DNA from: Gnetum montanum | Taxonomy: Eukaryota > Streptophyta > Gnetopsida > Gnetales > Gnetaceae | Length of the DNA stretch: 62,000 nt | Direction of reading: 5' to 3' | Assembly (NCBI GenBank): GCA_015680685.1 | Contig: MNCI01014916.1 | Location: 65,891 to 127,890 of the forward strand | In this document: piece after piece, positions 12,700 to 23,830 of the stretch | Layout: every line of letters starts with the position of its first letter | Numbering within the stretch: position 1 is the first letter of the stretch | Notes under the pieces: model-generated | What the model saw: the letters and a program-made list of their open reading frames with translations, nothing else | Database searches by the model: none | What the model was told of the DNA's origin: nothing | Translations under genes and position numbers: made by a program

Positions 12700-15480
12700 C
12701 CTTGACTATGCTACTAGCAGGATACCAACAACTAGACTACACTAGTAATGGGACATCAACTATTGGACTATGTTGGTAGTAGACCAAAAAAAATTGCTAC
12801 TACATTGGAAATAGTTATTAGGGAGTGGAAATGGTAGTAGAGCTCCAATTTGAGTGTAATGGTGAGAGAGAATGGAAGTGGTAATGATGCAATACAAGTC
12901 TTCCTACTTAAACCTAGGCATGCATCCCAAAATCTTGGTTTCCTATTTCAAAGTCCATTTAACTTAGCTTCAAGAAATGGAAACTACAACTACATTGGAG
13001 TTGTGCCAGGTTTTTTTAAAAAGTTGCTAATTTTGGCTAGGCCTCATACTAGACTCTCACAAGAATGGCACAAAAAGGCATGACTATGCTAGGAGTACTC
13101 TAATTCCGAGCTAGACTACACTAAGATTAGCACTTGAAGAAGCCATAAAAAAATACTACTTCCTTTATACCTCCCTAAACCATAGACTAGATGCCTTAAA
13201 AACCAAGGATATGACCATTTATGACATTTCTTGATTGATACTAGAGACTACGTTGAGAGGGAGATAAGGACTACATTGGACTTGTGTAGTCTATGCCTAG
13301 CCTTAGTGTAGTCCACTTCAAGATAGAAAACATACCATGAAACCATCAATAAATAACCTTTGGAAAACCATAGAATCCAATTTAGAGCTATCTAATAATA
13401 AATTTTTCATTTTTTCACCATTTTAGCCATTATAAACTTGGACTACACTAGATGAGATGAGGACTATGTTTGGCTAGTGTAGTCCTAGTTCAGGCCTAGT
13501 GTAGTCCCCTTGGAAAAATATAAAAAATATCAAAAAAATAATATAAAATTGACACCTAAAATGCCATTTCAAGCCTTCCAAAAATTAAACCTACAATTTT
13601 TCAAATTTTCTGGCCTTTCCATCTTGGATAACACTAGCAAGAAGGTAGGACTACATTGGGCTAGTTAGTCCCTTTCAGAGCTTGGTGTAGTCCCTTAAAA
13701 ATTATGAAAAAAGTATCCCAAGTGATCTAGAATTGTTTTTGACAAGATTGAGAAGCCTACCCAAGCCTGTATGACCTAGAAAAATGTATTTTTCCATGAT
13801 TTTTTATTGTCATAACCTTGACTACACTGAGGTAAGGTTGGGGCTATGCTGGGCAAGCATAGTCCCTCTCAAGGCCCATTGTAGTCCCTCAAAGTGTAAG
13901 AAAATTTTCTAAAATCATTTAAGTTCACTTCTAGTCAATCCTAGCACATTTTTGGAAGCCTTAATTAATTATGGGAACTACTTTTAACCTTCCAAGCCTA
14001 GAGTACACTAATAGGGAGATGAGACTTTGCTAGACTAGCGTAATCCCATCCCAAGCCTAGTGTAGTCCTTACCATAAAATCCACACTAGTCCAAACATAA
14101 CCTAGAAAGCATCTTTGTTGAATGTAGAACCTTGCTAGGAGACATTAAGAAAACCATACCTTACAATTAAGATGCAATTCATCATTTTGGCCTTCCAAAT
14201 CATGACTACACTAAGGGGGAACTAGGACTATCTTAGGCTAGCATAGTCCCTTCTAATCCCCAACATAGTCCATTCTAATCCCCAACATAGTCCACTTTGA
14301 ACTACCCAAAATGGAATAAACATGCATCAAATCCACTTTTACTCAACCCTAGTACATCATTGGAGACTCTCTGACTATGGAATCCAACTTCTATCATCAT
14401 TTCTAATCCACAAAACCTAACTACAATAAATATGGGTAGGGACTATGCTAGGCTAGTATAGTCCCCATAAACCTACTTAAAAATTGTCAAAATTGCTCAA
14501 AATCTACTTCTTAGAGTCATGGGGCTTACTAGAGTGAAATTCAACAATGAATATTAGTTCTTCAACCTTCTCAATGTGACTATGATGAAGGGAGGATTGG
14601 GACTACATTGGAATAGCATAGTCACTTCCCAAGCCTAGCATAATACACTTGGGAGTAGTCAAAATAGCTCCAGAACTACCCAAATCGAATTTTAGAATGA
14701 CCCAAAACCTTGCTAAAGCATTCCTAAACCTTGGAACCTTTGAAAAGAAGCAAAAATTCATACTTTTTTAACCTTTTCTCATTTCAAATCCTTGAATATG
14801 TTGGCAACTACATGCCTAGCATACTCCAATGGTATCTAGCCATCCAAGGCCCAAAAAGGTGTGAAAACTTGCAATTTTTACATCAAAACCCTAGCTGACA
14901 ACACTAGTGACCCAAGAAGCCCATTAGGATTGTTGATTAAGCCCCAAAACTAACCAAATTCCATTTCCACTTGTAACTATGCTAAGGAAGCTAGGGACTA
15001 CACTAGGTTAGCATAGTTCCACTTGGGAGGAAAATGTCATAATGAAACTAGCTGTATGTAGCTCAGAATGGTCTAAAATTAATCTAGAACAACCAAAAAC
15101 TTTCCCCCATGGCCCCCATTCATGAATTTCACTCTATTTTAGCCCTAGGAATTGTCCAAACTCAATCATTCCTTGTGAATACTCTAGGGCCTAGTAGCCT
15201 AGCATAGTCACCCCTAGAACTAAGATTTTTAGCCTTCTCAAAAGTTAAAAGGATGCCAACACTTTTCAATCTTCAATACCTACCCTTTGTGCTAGTAATT
15301 TAGACCACTATAAGCCAAAACATCACCATACTAGGTCTTAAAAATTTCCCTAAAGGTTAACTACACTAGAAGAAGGTAGGATTATGCTAGATCAGCGTAG
15401 TCACCAATAGGGCTAGCATAGTCACAACAAAAGTGCCATTTATTTTTTGCTTTGAAACAACTCCAAAATGACATCCACAT
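12700..15480 (+). repeat. Diverged ~190-bp tandem array with palindromic core, element A
   Basis: About a dozen diverged units. Each contains GACTACACTA, then about 20 bp later GGACTAyGCTA...TAGCATAGTCC (an inverted repeat), then CCTAGTGTAGTCC. Examples start near 13240, 13440, 13630, 13815, 14000, 14210, 14420, 14575, 14985 and 15360, spaced roughly 150-210 bp with one wider gap. The array sits between the start of the antisense gene and the pol acceptor. There is no open coding frame; short ORFs here are incidental. Confidence 0.75.
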
Positions 15481-15895
15481 ATGTCCAAACGCTTCTAGAA
15501 AGCTTGTAGTCCCATACCATGGCTTGCTAAGGCCTAGAACTAGCAAAATCTAACCATTGTTTTACCAATATTAGCTATCTTTATCATATGTATTTCACTC
15601 TCATAGATTTGACCTTGTTTTGATCCTATTTTGCATTATTGACCTTCTTTCTCATTAATTGACTTTATATAGCCTTCATATAACTTTCTATTTTACCATG
15701 TTCATCTTATTTTGTCTCTTATGGCCTTTTATTGACCTTATATGGCCTTTTTTTGATCCCATTGATCATTATTTATCTACTATAGCCTTGGTTGACTTTA
15801 TTTTAATTTTTTTGTTAGTGGAATAGCATATATTTGCATGATTACTATATCATTTTAGCATTTCTTGCCCATTTTTATCCAAATTCCACTTAATA

Positions 15896-15927
15896 TGCTT
15901 ATGGTTGATATGTAGGATTGAAGTATG
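15896..15927 (+). promoter_or_regulatory. Candidate 3' splice acceptor at the start of pol, element A
   Basis: The sequence reads ATATGTAG|GATTGAAG|T|ATG. A classical acceptor ends at 15915 (GTAG). A second AG ends at 15923 and leaves one base before the pol ATG at 15925. Only the second keeps a phase-2 donor at 6720 in frame with pol. The same arrangement occurs in element C. Inferred. Confidence 0.45.
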
Positions 15928-18900
15928 GACACCTGGGGGCAATTTGCCTTACCTTTAACCCTAAGGAGGCCTCATGATGATGTTGAATGATGTATTGATT
16001 TTGATTATCTAGATCCTGAGTTTGAGAGTCTTATCAACCACATCGTCTTGATCAAAAAACCTCTAGATTAGCTTGAAAACCTAGTTGAAACACTTGATCT
16101 AGAGGTTGGTGACATTACTAAGGACTCTCTAGCTGAGGTTCATATTAGAACACATAACACTGAGGAGAAAATCCTTAAAATAAGTTCCTCACTAGAACCT
16201 CAATAGGCTAAAGATATCATCAAGGTCCTACAAAATAATATTAAGGTCCTTGCCTAATCATATGAAGATATGCTAGGCCTAGATCCATGGCTAGTCTAGC
16301 ATAACATCATACATGATCCTAGCATTAGACCAATTAAGTAGAAAGTGCACGAGATTAGACTAGATTTAGCCGTAGTAGTTTGTGATTAAACCATAAAGCT
16401 ATACTAAGCTGATTTCATTAGAGTTGTTGAATATGTAGACTGGGTATCCAATATTGTGGTAGTTCCTAAGAAAATTGGGAGTATATATATTTACATCAAT
16501 TTTTGAGGCCTAAATAAGTCAACCATCAGAGACAAATTCCCTTTACATATTATTGATCAACTCATTGATGCTATAGCTAGGCATGTCTTATTTTACTTTA
16601 TGGATGGGTTCTTGGGATACAAATAGATTAGGATCAAATCCAAACACCAACTTAGTACAACCTTCATGATCCCTGGGTGGACCTTTTGCTATATCATGAT
16701 GCCTTTTGGCCTTAAGAACATAGGAGAAACTTATCAAAGAGCCATGATGTATATGTTGAGTGACTACATGTTAGGATTTCTCAATGATCATGTAGATGAT
16801 ATAGACATTAAGTCCAAAATGGCTAGTGACCATGCTAATGACCTAGACCTTGTGCTTAAATGATGTCTTAAGTTAGAGCTTACACTTAATCCTAAGAAGT
16901 GTGTCTTTGATGTCAAAACTAGTAAGATGCATGGCTTTGTAGTATTGGAAGAAAGGATACATGTCAATCTTGATAAGGTTAAGGTAATCTCCAACATGAC
17001 AACCCCAACTAACCTCAAGGAGCCTTAGGCACTAAAATGTAGATTACAATTTATTTGTAGGTTCATTCCTAGGCTTACAAATAAGTTCACTTTGAATGGA
17101 CAACTCAATGCCAAGAAGCCTTTGAAAACCTCAAGCAAGAGTTGGTACAGCTACTAATAGTCTATCCTCCATAAGAGGGTAAACCATTTTAGATCTACCT
17201 TGACATCTCACTTCTCTGCTCTATCAAAATTGTGATGGTGGAGTAGAGATGCTAGTATATTATCTTATTCATGCATTAGTTGCCCATGAGACTAGATATT
17301 CTAAAGTGGAGAAGTATTGTATAACACTAGTTTTCTCATTAAAGAAGTGGAGACACTATGTAATTCAGAGCTAGGTCAATGTCATTTGCAAAGATAACAT
17401 ATTTAGAGGCATCAGAAATAATATCTACAAGAGTATTCATATGGCTTAATGGAAAGCCATAATAGTAGATTTTAACCTTTATTATGTCTCTCAATCCTCA
17501 ATGAAAGATCAAGCTATAGCCATAAAACTTACTGTTTAATCTATTGATGACTAGGCAACTGTAAAACCCTGAGTTTCTTGATGAACATGTCAACACCATT
17601 AGCCAAGTGCCTAAGGGTTATGAGGTGGTCATGTATTTTTACAAATCTTCAATTGCACATGGGGCTAGTTCTATTTCCATCATGATGTTCTCATCTAGTG
17701 AAATTTGACCCTTCACCTATTATTTCATGTTTTCATGCACTAAAAACATAGGGAAGTACGAGGGTTTGATTAGGGAAATGATAGTAGCACATGACCTAGG
17801 AATTAAAAATTTGATAATAAAGGGTGATTCTCAACAAGTTGTTAACCAAATAACCAAGGTTTATGCATGCCACATCAAATACTTAAAACCTTATTGTCAC
17901 TTAGTGAAGTAACTCTTACAACAATTTACAAATGTGGATATCCAACACATACCTCATAATGAAAACACTATAGTCGATGTCATTGCAATGCTAGCCCATA
18001 GTGTTACATTAGATATGTTTAGCAAAATTTTCACCTTAACTATGAACTATGCTACATCCATCACGTAGAGTGCTAAGGATGCCTTTATGGCTATAGTCCA
18101 TACTACTCCTATAAAAGAGTGGTATAATGATATCAAGTTTTAACTTATGCATGGTGAATCTTCACAAGGCCTAACTATAACTCAAAAAGATGTTGTACAT
18201 AAACCATTAAAAAAATATGTCATTGTAGGTGAGAATACATTATGCCATGATCCTATGATGGCATATTGTTAAAGTGCTTGGTTAGAGTTGAAGCTGAAAT
18301 AGCCCTAGAGTAAGTTCATGAGGATGTTTGTGGTGGACATATAGGACCTAGATCCATGCCTGCTAAGATTAGATGGTTAGGTTACTATTTTTCTTATATG
18401 GAAAAAAATTTCCTATAGAAGGTTAAAACCTATAACACCTGCCAATGTCATAGTAACCTCATACACATACGACCAACTGAGTTACACACTACATAGATCA
18501 CTTGGCCATTCCAACAGTGGGGGTTGGATATCATTGGACATATAATGCCTAAGTCTTTTGAAGGACATAACTTCATCATTATGAAAAACGAATGCTTTAC
18601 CAAGTAGGTTGAGGATATTTTCTTGAGTAAGAATACATCTAAAAAAGTTTTTAGATTCATTCATGACAACATAGTGGCCCATTTTGGTATACCTATGACC
18701 ATAGTAATAGATAATGAACCATAGTTTAGTAGCCAAGAGATCAAAGATTTCTACAATGACCTAGGAATTAAGCATTATTTCTCATCACATTATTACCCTT
18801 ATGCCAACAAATAAGCCAAAGTAAGCAACAAGGCCATCATCAACTTACTTAAGAAGATGTTCAACAATAGTAGGTGCAAATAGCATGAATGGCTTATCCA

Positions 18901-19335
18901 TGTACTCTGGGCCTACAAAACAACATACTATATTGTAACAAGCATGAATCGTTATAGCTTGGTTATGATTATAAAGTTGTTTTACCTATTGAATTGTAGG
19001 TACTATCACTCTGGTTGGCCTTATCTAACTTCATCAATGATGAGTAGAATAAGAAGTTATGTACCATCAACCTAGACTTGGTAGAGGAGCAATGTGTGTG
19101 AACACTTGTTTACATTGAGTGCTACAAAGAGAATGACAATACCATCACAACCTGGGAAAGTGCAACCTAGTTCTTAAGGTTTTTCATGAGCATGCAGACA
19201 AATTCTCATGCAACTAGGAATACTCTTTCTTGATCACCAAGGCTATGATAATGGGGCCTACCAAATAGTAGACATGGATGGGAATGAGTTGGTCAATCCA
19301 ATTAGTCAGTCCTATCTCAAATCATATTACATGTA
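15925..19335 (+). pseudogene. Element A pol (RT, RNase H domains, integrase), Tat-type Ty3/gypsy, decayed
   Basis: Replication and integration polyprotein of a Ty3/gypsy element, with many stops. The leader region ETLDLEVGDITKDSLAE matches element C. RT: 16440-16860, including MPFGLKNIGETYQRAM and LNDHVDDIDIKSK, where the YxDD box has become HVDD. A weak connection/RNase H1 region follows. The second, archaeal-type RNase H appears at 17727-17912 (YEGLIREMIVAHDLGIKN, GDSQQVVNQITKVYA). Integrase: 18310-19335, with WPFQQWGLDIIG, TKWLE/DNEP-like core phrases and the C-terminal phrase NGAYQIVDMDGNELVNPISQ. Two RNase H domains are diagnostic for the Tat lineage. Nothing here is functional. Confidence 0.85.
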
Positions 19336-19829
19336 GCCTATAGTAGCCATGACATTGATGACCATCAACAAATGAGCTTGATCTCTATGATCCGCTATGA
19401 TCCTAACCTAGCACAACACCTTTCCAAGGACTTAAATTAGCAATGCAACCTACTAGGACCTTTAACTAGTAACATGTGACCTTGGATATCCAAATCTATT
19501 GAACCATACTTCGTGGCATAACATGTACCATTGTAACAACATGATTTATTTCTCTATTATTTTGGTTCTCTTAGAGTTATGTTTGTAGAATGAATCTTAG
19601 AGCTCAAGGTGCAACTGATCATGGTAGCAAGTCACCACATAACCTAAATGTGAAAGATTCAATGAATTTATCCTACTATTCTAAGATTTCTTGCTCCACA
19701 TCATTTTCTTTAAGTCCAACCCCATAGCCTAAATATAACCTTTCATACCTTGAGTAACAATGGTGACCTATGCTAACACTCATGCATCATGACCATATGA
19801 CATCCCTTCATTATGCTCCATCTCTAAGT

Positions 19830-20045
19830 CCACTTGAATTTAACACATCTCATTTAGTTAGAAAACACTAAGTCCATTGAGTGTAAAACACCTCATTCAA
19901 TGGAAAAACCTCAAGTCCACTTGAATGTAACACATCTTATTATTGGAAAAAATTCCATTGAGCATAACACACTTCATTCAATGAAGAAACCCCAAGTCCA
20001 TTGAGTGTTACATAGCTCACTCAATGGAAAAATCATGGCAAAATT
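19830..20045 (+). repeat. ~50-bp tandem repeat after element A pol
   Basis: Four to five diverged copies of AAGTCCATTGAGTGTAACAC followed by CTCATTCAATGGAAAAACC, period about 50 bp. It lies about 0.5 kb downstream of the integrase end. Tandem repeats between pol and the 3' LTR are common in Tat elements. Confidence 0.75.
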
Positions 20046-20848
20046 AGCCTTGGCAAAGAGCACATTGCCAAGTGACCAATGAAACATTGGAGTGAAGTGT
20101 TGGTTTCTCAAATACATCTACCAAGAAAACCATACTTCTAAGAATGAAATACATAGTTTGAACTATTTGACTAATATTTGTTAAGTGCTCGTAACTAGTT
20201 CTTCATGACCTCATTACCATTTCATCATCATAGCCTTACTCCATCATCATGAGCACTCTTGAGCATGGTTTGATATTGTAGCAATCAAAAACATCGATGG
20301 TTGGAACACCGAGAGGTTTTTTGGGTGAACAGTTTAACCCTAGATCTATGCGAGCGCTATGCAGGATAAAATGGAAGCGGGGCACCCTGAACGGTCTGGT
20401 CAATCAGATAAGGACTTAATCAGTGTAACTTAACCTTATGTGAACGTTATTTTGATTGCAAATACACGAGGTAAAAACAATAATCAATAAATGAAGGCAT
20501 GAATAAAATAATGCCAAATAGCGATAACAATAAAGAAATAATAGAATAAACTTGGGTAAGAAAATGCACCACCTCAAGGTTGCGGGTTCAATTCTTTACC
20601 TTGTTTGAAAAATGTATGACAAGTTATACAACACCAGAGGCCCACAGAGAGTTCAAGAATAACCAGAATGCTCAAAATGTGCCAACTATGCTCTTGAATG
20701 TAAACTTAAAAGCCAACTAAGAAAAAATGCCAACTCTTTGGATGAGAAATGATAACTAGAAAGGCCAACCCGCAAAATGCTAATGCAAAAAAGCTAACTG
20801 CAAGATAGTCAATGAAAAAGGCCAATCCTTTGAGCATTGTTCTTTAGA

Positions 20849-20857
20849 GTATTTATA
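20849..20857 (-). promoter_or_regulatory. TATA box, minus strand
   Basis: TATAAATAC on the - strand, preceded by CCTAGCCC and followed by TCTAAAGAACAATGC. A plausible LTR promoter for minus-strand element C. Confidence 0.45.
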
Positions 20858-21179
20858 GGGCTAGGAGCAGGTGAGAAATGTGATTTAGGTGCCACGTGTC
20901 CTAGACCCCACAAGATGTTGATGTGCTCGTACTACGTAAATGTGCAATGCCGATCGTGAACTTGCTACGCTGCAACCATGTTATCAAAACTAGAGATGCT
21001 AGAATTTAGTGTGCTAACAATGCAAGAAAAAATGGAGTCTCCCCCCTAGGACTATGTATTCCCTATCCTTATGAATAGGGTCAAGTGTAGTGACAAATTT
21101 TTGGGGATGAACTAAGGGGTATGCCAAAGTGGAATAAAGTCCTGATGCGTCTATCAACTTTGGATCACTTACACTATCT

Positions 21180-21300
21180 GGCACATTGGAGTAGCGTAGT
21201 CACTTGCTATGTTGTGCTACACTATGTAGTGTAGCACCTTGACATAGCATAGATGCCTACTACGTTGTGCTACGCTATGTAGCGTAGCGTAGCTATCGAT
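21180..21300. repeat. GCTACGCTA / TAGCGTAGC palindromic short repeats
   Basis: A run of phrases such as GTGCTACACTATGTAG and GCTACGCTATGTAGCGTAGC, which is palindromic. The same family recurs near 21600-21640, 21720-21755, 28080-28540, 30605-30655, 31515-31550 and 31635-31665. These all lie in or beside element C, largely in introns of its antisense gene. Confidence 0.65.
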
Positions 21301-21489
21301 TTGAACAGAAAACTTGTGTTGGAGTCACTAGCTTTTGCTCAAAGCCTTGGTGCACGTTGAGTTAACCTTTGGATCATTTTATTGTCTTGCATATTTACTA
21401 TGCTATGCTATGACACATATCATTGCAGCCAATGTAACATGCATTTTTGTCAAAATTGTGGGGCTTGATGAGAAAAATTTGCTTGTGGT

Positions 21490-22112
21490 TTAAGAGCTAA
21501 TTCAGACAGGGTACTTTTGAAAGCCACAATGCTATTAAATGCAGTTCTTCTACTGAAACAGCTTGGCAGAGGAGTCTTTGCGTGTTTCTCCCTTACTACA
21601 TTGTGCTATGATATGTAGCATAGCATAATGTAGCACCTTGTGTTGGGTGAATTCTAACTTTTCCTTTGCGCGAACATCTTGACAAACTTGTATTTGAACG
21701 CTTGATTGATTTTTCGAAGGCTTGCTACGCTGCGCAGTGTAGCGTAGTTTAGCAAACCTATCCACTAGAAAACTTTCCAAACTATTTTTCTCATCCCAAA
21801 TACCATCAACAACTCCTAGCATAGTTTCTGAGTAGATTGACAGCTGGGCAAATTGTTTAGGTGGACAGGTCAGAGATTCCATCGGGCCTGCCAGTTCTGG
21901 AGATAGAAAACTTGTTGGACTAGATAGTGTAATCTCAGTGCCTTCATTTCCTACCAAATGGTCATGAGGCTTCACTTGTGGAAATCCTTGCCTCAGTTCC
22001 AAGACCCTAGTGAAGTAAGAGTGCCTCATAATTTTATGGTGTTTCATTGGACCCTCTTTGTCGATGTCTGGAGGACAAGCCCAACAGACGCAGACAAAGA
22101 ATATGAAACACC
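21490..22112 (+). repeat. Direct repeat, left copy (pair with 31405-32095)
   Basis: About 0.6 kb that aligns by eye over its whole length with 31405-32095 in the same orientation, with roughly four of five bases identical. Shared phrases include CATCAACAACTCCTAGCATA and GGAAATCCTTGCCTCAGTTC. The two copies bracket element C. They might be LTR parts or a duplicated internal segment. A 195-aa minus-strand ORF (22137-21550) crosses it; the right copy keeps only 92 codons of that frame. Confidence 0.7.
22038..22112. repeat. Interrupted inverted repeat (hairpin)
   Basis: GGTGTTTCAT at 22038-22047 pairs with ATGAAACACC at 22103-22112. Inside it TCTTTGTC pairs with GACAAAGA, and GTCTG pairs with CAGAC. 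The result is a long stem with small internal loops and a 14-nt loop. The right copy of the repeat near 32010-32085 keeps only traces of it. Confidence 0.6.
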
Positions 22113-23400
22113 ACGAAAGACAAGATGTGAACACCACTCTTTAGTAATCATCCAGATCTCACTTAGCTATGGTTGAGAGTACTAGGATAGTCATGTATAG
22201 AAAGGGGAAAGGGTGGATCTGTGGGGATAGTTTCAGGAAGGGAAAGGTGTAGCATAGTGTGGTCCCTTGTAGGAGTTCTTGTGAGGGAATTGATATGCAT
22301 GTGCATCTTTCTTTTGCAGGCATCTGACATCTCGTCAGAATGCTTAGAGATGATCATTGAGAAACAACTAATGTGCCATTTGTTTTAGGCATGTGTTTTT
22401 TTTCGGGTTAGCTTTTGCTCTTCTATGCTTTTCTTTTGCTATTTTGCCATTGTTTTTTTGCAAACAACCTTGTTGTAGGACAATTGTTTCTTCCCCAAGA
22501 TGAGTTGTGTTACATCCGTGTGGGGCTTTGACCTACCTATAAATGCTTCCCATGCTATGAGTTGCGTTACATGCATCATGGACTTTGTGGTTGAGCATAT
22601 GGGAGGGCTTTACAGGCATCGGAAAAATTCATAAGAGAGGTGTGGGAAGGAGAATTGTAGGTGTAAGAAATGAGGTAAAGGAGGTTAAGGGGGAGGATAG
22701 GATGTGCACTCCTAAGAAGACAAGCTAGTTAGGATGACCACCTTGGAACAATATAGTGTCCTACCACCTTGGCGAAACATACCTATGATCGATGCCCCTC
22801 CAGCATGTACCCTGCAAACACAACAGAGAGCAAACTAGAAGAAACAACCATCAAGTAAAATGAAGGCAAATGTCTTGCTTGCTTTGGATGCTACTAGAAC
22901 AATGGATGTTGTTGCTGAGGAATTCAACGTCCAAACCAGAAAGTCTAGTAGCAGTTCTTGCAGCATCAACATGGAGGAGTTGACACCGAGGAAGCTAGGA
23001 GTTGCAGTGATGCAGGTGCTCAGGAGTCCCTACCCAAGGCAAACATTATGCAATTCAGATGTAAGGTGAGATTCCCATTAGCTGAATGTCTTTTGGGAAA
23101 GGATGATGGTAGGGGTTGTAGGGTAGCAACTTTGTGGCTAGGCCACAATAGTGTTGGGACTCCAGTAGCAGGCATCGACCATGGAAGTTACTGCCAGGGC
23201 GACAGGCCTTGGTAGTGGTAGCTTCAGGAGGTTAGCAAGATGTCAAATGACATCTCTAGAGGATCAACAAGATTCCGAGGGGAGTGGAATTCCATATATT
23301 CTAGAGGGTGTTTTCGTAGTGTCATAAACTGCATTCTAGAACTGCAATGTCCCACCCCGTGCCGACACTGTACATGCTCGCTTACTTGAATCGTCATGGA
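22113..23400. other. No recognisable gene; 3' region of element C
   Basis: Relatively GC-rich compared with its surroundings. It holds short overlapping ORFs (22860-23069 and 22958-23215, both +) that match nothing else in the window. There are purine-rich tracts on the + strand at about 22198-22215 and 22670-22700. I see no motif that identifies a gene. Confidence 0.5.
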
Positions 23401-23419
23401 TGCACACTGAGGATGTTGT

Positions 23420-23830
23420 GCTGTGAACCCAGTTTAAGGTCTTGGTAGATCATGGTGTGCTAGTTTAAGGTCCTAGTAGACCATGGTGTGCTAGTTTAAG
23501 GTCCTAGTAGATCACTGTGCTGGTTTAAGGTCCCAACAGACCATTGTGCTAGTTTATCATCGTAGCAGACGATGTGTTGGTTTAAGGTCCCAATAGACTG
23601 ATGTGCTAGTTTATCATTGTAGTAGATGGTGGATGGGCTAGTTTAAGGTTGTAATGGACCATTTGTGCTAGTTTAATATCATAGTGGATGAGCTTTTCTA
23701 GTTTTATGTCATGGTGGATGTGCCATTTTATAGTCATAGCAGACTATTTGTGTTAGTTTTACATCTTAGTAGACGAGCTTTGCCAGTTTTACATCATAGC
23801 AGAAGTTTTTCTTACCTTGCTCATGCATCA
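23420..23830. repeat. ~30-40-bp tandem array after element C pol
   Basis: Roughly a dozen diverged units of the type GTGCTAGTTTAAGGTCCTAG followed by TAGACCATG, changing to CTAGTTTTACATCATAGCAG towards the right. The array abuts the end of the element C integrase. The AGTTTAAGGTC...GACC motif also builds the array at 27240-27545 on the other side of pol. Confidence 0.8.

Larger units (their letters stand above)
20290..21500 (-). other. Candidate LTR (minus orientation) of element C
   Basis: Base composition changes at about 20290, where CG-containing sequence replaces the CG-poor DNA of element A. Read on the - strand the stretch has a TATA box at 20857-20849 and is gene-free. It lies on the 3' side of element C pol, where a 3' LTR is expected. 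A matching 5' copy was not found in the window and the end dinucleotides are uncertain. Confidence 0.35.

Noticed and set aside
13815-15480. Short ORFs in the 13-15.5-kb array as small genes
   Set aside because: All are short, differ between repeat units and follow no conserved frame.
21550-22137. 195-aa minus-strand ORF as a real gene
   Set aside because: It is the longest open frame of the window after those of the retroelements, but it lies in a repeated segment. The second copy (31592-31870) keeps only part of the frame, it spans the hairpin, and the translation shows no recognisable motif.
23420-23830. CRISPR-like array (short repeats with spacers)
   Set aside because: The repeats are diverged and grade into each other, spacers are not uniform, the context is a plant retrotransposon and there are no cas genes.
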